Shown here: in pieces, positions 56,212-64,000 of the stretch | Numbering within the stretch: the first letter of the stretch is position 1 | Layout of the letters: every line of letters starts with the position of its first letter | Made by a program: the position numbers and the translations under genes | NCBI GenBank assembly: GCA_963402885.1 | Contig: OY727098.1 | Coordinates: forward strand, 12,634,717-12,698,716 | Direction of reading: 5' to 3' | DNA length: 64,000 bases | DNA from: Antedon bifida | Taxonomy: Eukaryota > Echinodermata > Crinoidea > Comatulida > Antedonidae | Notes under the pieces: model-generated | The model's input: the letters and a program-made list of their open reading frames with translations, nothing else | What the model was told of the DNA's origin: nothing | Database searches by the model: none

Positions 56212-58100
56212 CGAGTTGGATCGAATTCTATTAAACGTATAAAGGAGGATTGTTTGACGAGATGAAAGTGAAGTCTGGTCTTTGTTTTTCAATGAAAACT
56301 GGAACCTTTTACAGGATTTGTTGGATCGATTGATAATGAAATCAGGAAATTTGAAAGCAGATGTGCAAAGGAGAAAGATCCTGAAATTGCTACGCACGTA
56401 GTATTAGAGCAGTACATTGACAGTTATAGCAACTGCTCCATACAAAGATGGTAAAATATTGGAGAGATGGCTTTCCTAAACACCATCATTACACCAAAAG
56501 AACATTACCAACTAGAGGGAGGCATGTCTCTCAGTGTCTAAGAACGCTTTAGAGTTGAAAAAAAACCCATCACTTGAACCTTACGCCATTAAAGAACATA
56601 GTTTCCTCACTTGTTGTACCATAATCTGTAAAAAATGACATCATGAAAAATTCATCGATGAAGATTTATATAAACATTTGTCAAAACCGACTTTCTATTG
56701 ACATCAGTATAGTATTTGAGACCGAATGAAAGCTAAATTCAAAAGCTTTGGTACATGGATGCATAAAACAAAGATTTCAGTTGGAGATTAGGCCATTAAA
56801 CTTAGTGAAGAAAGACAACTATCAAGATTTCTTGTCATACAGCATTCTCGACCAGAGTTCTTGCCAAAACTTGAAACAACGATAGGAAACTATGGATTGG
56901 CCATCATACCAAGATCTTTATTTGCTAACGATGGATCACTACTTATACCAAGTGATAAATCAAGTCTAATACCTTTGAAAGTGATGAGCAATTCAAAAAG
57001 AAGGTCTACTCACACCGATGAACATTCCCCTTCTAGTACTATATGATCATGCATCACATATTAGTCTTCAACTCATCAATTATGCAAGAGAAAATGACAT
57101 ACATTTGTATTGCCTCCCACCGCACACAACAAATTATCTGTAACCTAAATTTAATTGTAATTGGCTAAATCTGTTTTCCGATCATTGAAATCTGAATACA
57201 ACAAAGCATGCGAAAAGTTCTTCAAGAAACAATCCAGGCAAAGTAATAACACGGTTAAACTTTTGCAGAATATTGAAAGACGTGTATGTTGTTTCATGCA
57301 TTATGGCGAATGCTGCTATAAGCGGGTTTTCTGCAACGGGTATATATACATTTAATCCCGATGCAGTTCGCAAGATTTAAATTTTGGATTTAAAGAACAA
57401 GCCATCACAGATATATAATGCCGATGAAACCAAACTTAGTTTGGTGCACAATCTATCAAAGATTCAAGATAGATCAAGATAGAGAACTATCCAGTGTAAA
57501 ATAAGTGGAAACAGAGTGAGAATGTAATAGTGCTAGCCTGTGCAAATGCTGCAGGGTTATTTACCACCCTTGATTATTAAAGGCCAGCGACTGAGCGATT
57601 CTGTAATGCAGAATGCTCCTGTCGATTCTTTCTTTGGTGTCAGCAAATCACTGTTCATTGATACGGAGTTGTTTGACATGTGGTTTAGAAAGTATTTTGT
57701 TGGTGCTCCTTTCCACCGAACACAAAAAATCATCTGTAACCTTTGGGTAAATTTGTTTTCCAATCATTGAAATCTGAATACAAGAAAGCATGTGAAAAGT
57801 TCCTTAAGAAAAATCCAGGAAAAAAACACGGTTAAACTTTTACGGAATATTGAAAGATGCGTATTGCTGCTACATATAAGCGGGTTTTCTGAAACTGGTA
57901 TATATCCTTTTAATCCAGATGCTGCTGCTGAGTTTCTACAAGCTTCAACTGTAGAGAACATTTTCGCGGATAAGCCTGTTAATTCAAATTAAGTCAATCC
58001 ACAGGATCAACTCTTTCATGATTCGGCTGAACAAATTGCTTATGCCCTTTCTACTGATGGTAATGTCAACTGCAATTCCACAGACAACCCTGGGCCAAGT
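56212..58100 (+). pseudogene. P-like and pogo-like fragments, unit 4
   Basis: As in unit 3, with one extra A near 57825 that shifts the frame, GFSETGIYPFNPDA in place of GFSATGIYPFNPDA, and 27 additional bases near 58040 that lengthen the transposase tail. Confidence 0.7.
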
Positions 58101-58488
58101 ATGTTTATCTACTCCTCTCTACCACTCGGATGGTACTTGGTTACATTCCAACAAGAATATTTATGTTAGTGTGGTATACATTACTTTTAGCTTTTTGATT
58201 CTTTTACTTTTAATTGATTTACAGCATTTTGGAATGCTATTAAGTATTGTGTTGATTTGTTTTCGACTTAAAATGTGAATAGACACCACATTTACTCTCG
58301 ATAGGGTAATCGGGAAATGCCTGTGGTCCTCTATTTGTTTATAGGATTAACCATTTTTATATACTCGGATGCCAATAGAGACACAATTTAATACCATAGT
58401 GCGGTATTTAGGGGGAGGGGCAAGAAAACTGTAAAAAAAATTAAATCTTCCGCAAACGGAACAGACCTCACAGAACGCCTTTGAGGAA

Positions 58489-59443
58489 TTGAAAGCGCAA
58501 TTTGGTGAGGTGTTTTTTGCCGGGAATCCGCTTGCTGAATTCTATGAAAGAGTCCAATATCCAGCAGAGACTCCTTCAATATATGCCGTAGAGCTAGAAG
58601 GACTTCTGAGAGAGGTGGAAGAAAGAGTGCAACATCAAATGGTTGATGGCGACCATTATGCTGACGCAACAGTTTATGAGGGGAGTAGGAGATGCGCATG
58701 TAACACAGAGACTTCCTCCCATGAGACCAAGATCTATGATATTCAAAGAGGTAAAAGCAGAACTCCGTCTTATGGAACGGGAGAACAAGACTACAAAAAC
58801 TGTACAACAACAGTCAAATCAAGTTGACCGTCCAGAAAAAACGAAACTAGACAATTGAACAAAAGCAGTGAACGATTTAAAAGAACAGTTTACACAACTG
58901 CTGTCTATAACAATAAGCCCAAGCGAGACCTGATTTCATAAGTGCCCAACAAGATGAAAATCAAGAACTTATAAGGTGCAGAAAGTGCGGACAAGAAGGT
59001 CATATTGCCGTTGGATGCAGAATTCCGTTAAACTACAATGTTCCACGGTGGAGATGTGCACCGCGGGACCAACACCACGAGTAAGCCTTAACAAGGTAAA
59101 TACTTCTAATAATGTTTCCTCTTTTCGTAGTTCTCTTATAGGAGAGCCTAATGAGGATATCGTAGAAATTAATGGCGTCACCTATAGGTCGTTAATAGAC
59201 TCCGGGTCCCAGATAACATCAATTACTGAAACTCTGTGGAAAGCTCATCCACAATTATGCAAACTAAATTTAAATCATCTTATTATTATATCGCATGAGG
59301 GCGGGCATTTGTGTAGGATGTGCTATGCGATTGCATTCTGTGTAGCGTGGGTAATTTATAGCGTGCTTACTACATGTGCGTTCTTTCTCTCATTGGACTC
59401 ATTTGAAGTAACACGTCTAACGATTGTTGTCTTCAGATTTTAA
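58489..59443 (+). pseudogene. Gag-protease fragment, unit 4 (frameshifted, knuckle intact)
   Basis: Relative to units 1-3 a 2-bp loss near 58638 and a stop near 58856 break the Gag frame. However, the zinc knuckle is complete: C-R-K-C-G-Q-E-G-H-I-A-V-G-C fits C-x2-C-x4-H-x4-C. The DSGS protease box is retained near 59200. Confidence 0.75.
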
Positions 59444-59802
59444 CATACAGCTATTTGTCTTGGGTGTCTTTTGTCCTTTTGGACACATTTAAGAGTCACA
59501 TTTAGAGATTCTTTCAAATACTGTACTCGAGTCGAAGTTGCAGATTGTGTTTTTATAGACGTATTAACTGGTTTTTTTCCATAACGAGGACATTGGTTTA
59601 ATATTCAAGATAAAGCTTTCAACATCCTGACGTAAGTGAGTACGTTCTCTTGATCTTTGGCTTAGTATAATAGAATGGTAACGACGACGTGTGAGGTAAG
59701 CCTGTGCGGACATTCGTTTGTCGTTTATTGTGAGGAATCGGAATTTTCTGGCATGCGCCTAGATCCAAAACACTATCAATAAAGTGTACAATTTTCCTCG
59801 AT

Positions 59803-60060
59803 TTGTCTACGTCACCAGACATTGTTTACATTCACATCGGCGAAAATGATATTGGTGAACGTTCAAACGATTCAATTGTCCAAAACATTGTTAATCTCCT
59901 TGGGCTTGGTGTAGAATGTCAACGTGTGCTAGTTAGCCAAATGCTGAAACGGCATCCCCGTTGTGTGGGTCACACCTTTATCGATCGGGTCTCTGTCATT
60001 AATCAAAAACTTCAGTCAATTTATGCCGACGGTTGCGCGGCGGTTTTCCGTAATCAGTGA
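59803..60060 (+). pseudogene. SGNH fragment, unit 4
   Basis: 85-codon version as in unit 1, with one Asn-to-Ile change (TFIDRV). It lacks the 11-bp insertion of units 2 and 3. Confidence 0.65.
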
Positions 60061-60289
60061 AACCAATAAAACCAAAATACGATTTATAGATTATTGTCAA
60101 GAAGGACTCCGGTGTAAAAATAGATAAAAACGTGTAAAGAACTTCGGGGAATGGTGTACATTAGGAGAAGAGATGTGGTTACGTTACTAAAGAAATTATA
60201 GGGCGTTGATTCATGACTCATTGGCTAGATAATGGACAAAGCTTTCCATTTACGTCTCCATTGTTGTTATAATATGGCTTTCATTGTTT

Positions 60290-60715
60290 TTATTGGGACT
60301 GGCCAAGTCTCTATAGCATCGTGTTACATAGGCCGAATATAACATAGTTAAAATTAAATGTAAATAAAATAATATATGGATTACGTACATGAAATAACGT
60401 ATTATTGCTTCTTATATTTTTTCCAAGTCGCACTAGCTAGGCATAGTCTCAAGCACGCTTTGCATAGCCCTAATATAACAGTTAAAATTAAATGTAAACA
60501 AAATAATATATGGATGTTACTGTTCTTGAAATAACGTATTATTTATTGCTTCTTATATTTTTTTCCAAGTTGCACTAGCTAGACATAGTCTCAAGCACGC
60601 ATTACATAGGCCTAATATAACAGTTAAAATTAAATGTAAACAAAATAATATATGGATGTTGATACTTGAAATAACGTATTTATATTGCTTCTTATATTCT
60701 TTCTATAGTTTGATT
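60290..60715 (+). repeat. ~138-bp tandem repeat, three copies (unit 4)
   Basis: Same array as 29645-30065 with several private substitutions (GGCCGAATATAAC, CACGCTTTGC, CTGTTCTTG). Confidence 0.85.
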
Positions 60716-61056
60716 CTACAATAGCCTCAAGTTACAACTCTGCAATGAAATATTACATACATTGTAAATGTATACATAAAATGACTTTACAAAAACACAA
60801 TATAAATAAAATGTTCAAATATATATTTGCACATAAAAAGTGTAGGCCTACAAAAATCCAATGTATAATAATGAATCCCCGTAGCTAAAATGGAACATTC
60901 GAAACGTCACCAGTCTGTTCTGGATCAACTGTTGGTCAAATACAATCCACGATTTAATGCAAAATGCACCCCTATTTTTTTTCGAATGGAATAACCCTTA
61001 AAAAAAAACCCGGTAACTAAAATGCCCGTGATCCGTTTTTTATTAGATGGAATCAT

Positions 61057-61572
61057 TTGTTCGGCGATTTGAATATTGCTGTTCCTGAATTATTTCCAAT
61101 AGTTATCGCCATGGAAGTTTGGGGCTCGGCATTAGCTAACCGCTATATCTTGTTTTTCTGTGATAATTCAGCAGTTGTTGCTGTTATCAATAAGAAATCC
61201 GCTAAAGATTTGCTGTTTTTACGACTTATACGCCGTTTGGTTCTGGTTTGCCTCCGTTACATTATACAGTACATTTCCGTGCCTCACACATTCATGGAGT
61301 CTAGAATATTTTGGCAGATTTTCTATCAAGAGGGGAGTTTTTACGTGCTCTAAAGTCTTTTCTTGACCTTAGCCTCACTCCGTTAATTGTTCCTTCTTGT
61401 CAGATTTACATTTGGAAAATTTTTTTTTAGGTATTGTGTGCACAGGTTCTCTGGATGCTGCTCCTCTCAATAAAGAAGCTGTATCACTGATACAATCATC
61501 GTTGGCACCAACGACCGTTGCGGCGTACCAACGTAGTACAGTATTAGGAAACTCGCGGCCTACAGCGACAAG
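61057..61572 (+). pseudogene. RNase H/tyrosine-recombinase fragment, unit 4
   Basis: RNase H part as in unit 1. A 1-bp loss in the T-run near 61420 breaks the frame from ADFLSR into the recombinase part, but leaves the acceptor-like TTTTTTTTAG and the donor CAAG|GTAAAG at 61572/61573. Confidence 0.7.
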
Positions 61573-62343
61573 GTAAAGGAAACGTGTTTATGATGTTTTT
61601 AAAATTAAAGGTTATATAACACAAATGGTTACAATAATGTTATTTTAACGTTTTTAAAACCCCATAAAAAGCGAAATATGTTTTAAAAACTGATATTTTA
61701 GGTTTTTAAAACTCTGCAAATTAACGTTTTAAATATGAAAAATAGCGTTTTTAAAACCAAAACAATACGTCAAAAAAACTTTATTTTGACGTTAATTTAA
61801 ATATCATTATTACCTTATCTTTATGTAATTTTAACGTTTTTAAAACCCCTCAAAACACAAAATATGTTTTTAAAACTGACATTTTAGGTTATATTTACCT
61901 GTAAAAACCGTATTTAAAACGTTTCAAACTGGACAAATTAACGTTTTTAATACAAAAAATTAGCATTTTTAAAACCATACAATACGTCAAAAAACGTTGC
62001 TTTAACGTTATTTAAATATCATTATTTCGTTATATATATACGTTTAAAATTTGTGTTTTAAACGTTCAAATAAAACGTTATTTCAACGTTTGCAAAACTC
62101 CACAAATTCACGTATTAAAAACGAAATATTATAACGTTTTTAAAACCAAAAAATACGTTAAAAAAAGTATTTTAACGTTATTATATCTATGAATATTACG
62201 TTATAAATACGTTCCTTCCTTCTACAATCTGTAACTTTGTTTGCCCATTAAAGTAATTAAATCTAACCGCTAAACAAAGCAGAAAACGACCACCTACGGA
62301 TATCCATACATTTTCAGTAAATTATTTGTTTTTTCTCATTTAG
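61573..62343 (+). other. Putative wls intron, unit 4
   Basis: 771 bp, same as 30925-31695, with private changes such as AAACGTTCAAATAA and TATCTATGAATATT. Confidence 0.5.
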
Positions 62344-62347
62344 AATC

Positions 62348-64000
62348 ATGGCTGGTGTTATTTTAGAGAATCTCAGTACCAAGAAGTTGTTCGGTTTTTG
62401 TGTAATCCTGCTAATAGTTCAGATAATTTGTTTCTTGGTCGGGGGACTTATCGCACCAAAACCTACAGATGCCAATAGTCACCTGACCACCAAATGTGTA
62501 GACCCTGCCGACAACGTTCATAAATGGTTTATACCCAACGGACCTGGAGAGTGTTCCAAAGTAGCTAACTTTGAAGAGGCAGCAAGGAAGTACATTGATG
62601 CGAATCAGATCGTTTTTTCGTTACGAATGCCACATAGATCGTATAATATGAGTCGTAGCTTCCAATTCATACTGACCATGATCAGATTGGAAACACAGTA
62701 CAAGTTAACTGTTCCCGATGCACCAGAAGAAATTACAATGATTGTGCGTGTTGGTTACAGAGATAGTGATTATGAAGATTGGAAAGAACTTACTAGAGTA
62801 ACAGAAACAAGAAAACTTGAATGTCTGCTGCACTCGAATGAAGACGAAGGACCAGTTGACGGTGACCCGTATAATTGTGAGCCTCTACCGTTCTTTGAAT
62901 TAAGCACCTGCCATCATAAGCAGTACCTAATCAATATTCGATTACCGGTAGAATTTAACAAAGAAACCAATGAACAGAAGTACAACACTAAGTTAGGCAG
63001 CATCACTGATATTTGGATCATTGAGATTCATCAAACTGGTGGTTTTACTTTAGTATGGCTGACAATGAAGTCTGTCATGACACCTATTCCACTTGTTTTC
63101 CTCATCTGGTTCTGGCTAAGAATCTCCAAGTTAAATCGATCGCCAGTTCTTATGGAAAAGTTTGTTATGGTTCTGGGAATTTCTATTACCTTCCTAAATA
63201 TACCAATTGAATGGTTCACGTTCTGGTTCAACATCCCATACATGTTGCTGATTAGTGACATACGTCAAGGAATCTTTTATGCCACGTTACTCTCGTCTTG
63301 GATCATATTTGTTGGTGAACATCTCATGGACACAGTTGAGCGAGCAAGATTGAGTGCGTACTGGAAGCAAGTCGGGACAATTGCTTTTTGTTGTTTTTGT
63401 ATGTTTGTCTTTGACATGTGCGAAAGAGGAGTGCAGATTTCAAATCCATTCTTTACTTTATGGACAACAGAGACAGGCAAAAACCTGGCTATGCTATTTC
63501 TTGTTATGGCTGGGATCTGTTTAAGTGCTTACTTCCTGTTTCTATGTTTCATGGTGTGGCAAATATTCAGAAACATCAGTATTAAACGTCTGGCGCTTCC
63601 ACACATGGCCAAAGCTAGACGCCTTCATTATGAAGGTTTGATTTACAGATTCAAATTCTTCATGTTGTTCACTTTGTTATGTGCTGCCCTCACTGTAATC
63701 TTCTTCATTTTGAGTCAAGTTTATGAAGATCACTATAAAATGGGACATGAGAAGACACTTCAGATTAGCAGCGCCTTCTTCACCGGTGTTTATGGCATGT
63801 GGAACATCTATGTGGTCGCTGTCATCTTTTTGTATGCCCCTTCACACAAGCAAGTCTCCTCTGACAATGATGACAGCAGCGAAGGAAGTCATGTGGAGTT
63901 CCAGTTGGAATCTACATCCACGACGCCAGGGTCTGATGACCCACCGTCAGCATCAGCAGCAGCAAGAACCGACCAATCAGAGCTTAAGAACCTCCTTACA
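62348..64000 (+). CDS. wls: Wntless copy 5 (runs off the window)
   Basis: ATG at 62348; open to the window end (551 codons), so only the last few codons are missing. Same protein as copy 1 except for a Phe-to-Tyr change in the GLIFRFKF block (near 63644) and a Thr-to-Arg change near residue 541 (AAARTDQ). The changed Phe lies at the start of the seventh membrane segment in a conserved block. Confidence 0.93.
   Translation, partial: MAGVILENLSTKKLFGFCVILLIVQIICFLVGGLIAPKPTDANSHLTTKCVDPADNVHKWFIPNGPGECSKVANFEEAARKYIDANQIVFSLRMPHRSYNMSRSFQFILTMIRLETQYKLTVPDAPEEITMIVRVGYRDSDYEDWKELTRVTETRKLECLLHSNEDEGPVDGDPYNCEPLPFFELSTCHHKQYLINIRLPVEFNKETNEQKYNTKLGSITDIWIIEIHQTGGFTLVWLTMKSVMTPIPLVFLIWFWLRISKLNRSPVLMEKFVMVLGISITFLNIPIEWFTFWFNIPYMLLISDIRQGIFYATLLSSWIIFVGEHLMDTVERARLSAYWKQVGTIAFCCFCMFVFDMCERGVQISNPFFTLWTTETGKNLAMLFLVMAGICLSAYFLFLCFMVWQIFRNISIKRLALPHMAKARRLHYEGLIYRFKFFMLFTLLCAALTVIFFILSQVYEDHYKMGHEKTLQISSAFFTGVYGMWNIYVVAVIFLYAPSHKQVSSDNDDSSEGSHVEFQLESTSTTPGSDDPPSASAAARTDQSELKNLLT

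Larger units (their letters stand above)
56153..64000 (+). repeat. Tandem unit 4, cut by the window end
   Basis: Most divergent unit: 27 extra bases near 58040, a longer zinc-knuckle region, several frameshifts in the Gag fragment, a 1-bp loss in the recombinase fragment, and missense changes in wls. It looks ancestral for the knuckle. Confidence 0.9.

Noticed and set aside
31700..64000. The wls array as certain assembly duplication
   Set aside because: It remains possible, but unit-specific insertions, deletions and missense changes argue that at least several units are real; kept as a caveat.
1..64000. tRNA, rRNA or other structured RNA genes
   Set aside because: No tRNA A/B-box arrangement with a cloverleaf or rRNA-like block was recognised by eye; a covariance-model scan was not possible.

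Overview
The window is animal (metazoan) genomic DNA. It is AT-rich, non-operonic and packed with eukaryotic transposable elements, and its one conserved cellular gene is Wntless (wls/GPR177). The set of elements (BEL/Pao, Ngaro/DIRS-type fragments with an SGNH domain, pogo-like, P-element/THAP9-like, and a RAG1 N-terminus-like transposon) and the frequent TAGGCCTA tracts suggest a marine invertebrate, perhaps an echinoderm or mollusc. I cannot fix the phylum from sequence alone.

Layout. (1) 1-3184 has no gene. It holds a CACCGG-rich palindromic patch and two GACA-type repeats. (2) 3185-20175 is a nested transposon mosaic. The outer layer is a large DNA transposon with about 140-bp terminal inverted repeats and a long plus-strand gene (5462-19616): N-terminal Cys zinc motif, coiled coil, signature middle part, PIN/FEN-like acidic motifs and a Cys-rich tail. 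The gene is now broken. A minus-strand BEL/Pao LTR retrotransposon (5650-11879) sits in its first exon with a 5-bp target duplication. A 3365-bp TIR element (14903-18267) sits in its middle with a 4-bp duplication. Removing either insertion restores the host reading frame at that point. (3) The 3365-bp element encodes a protein resembling the N-terminal third of RAG1, including the RING finger. Its two ends look like V(D)J recombination signals: a CAC heptamer, an ACAAAAAGT nonamer, and spacers of 22 bp at one end and 12 bp at the other. This is the most interesting object in the window.

(4) 20176-25210 has palindromic GATATC repeats and a P-element-like transposase pseudogene split by a 1.9-kb foldback element whose inverted repeats carry a GGCC-rich minisatellite. 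(5) 24877-64000 is a tandem array of a roughly 9.45-kb unit. Each unit carries, in order, P-like and pogo-like transposase debris, a gag-protease fragment, SGNH-hydrolase and RNase H/tyrosine-recombinase fragments of Ngaro/DIRS type, a 771-bp putative intron full of AACGTTTTTAAAAC motifs, and an uninterrupted wls gene. There are five wls copies. Three are intact at 556 codons, one is truncated at a deletion joint, and one runs off the window with only its last few codons missing. Unit 1 alone carries a non-LTR retrotransposon insertion. The second wls copy is fused by a 3-bp microhomology to the intron of a different unit type, so about 7.2 kb was deleted from a formerly longer array.

The wls copies should encode the Wnt cargo receptor that carries lipid-modified Wnt proteins from ER/Golgi to the cell surface. 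A splice donor at the end of the recombinase fossil and an acceptor four bases before the wls ATG would join TE-derived sequence in frame to wls in units 1-3. Near-identity of the units means either recent or homogenised amplification, or an assembly artefact. The diagnostic variants and joints listed here allow this to be tested.
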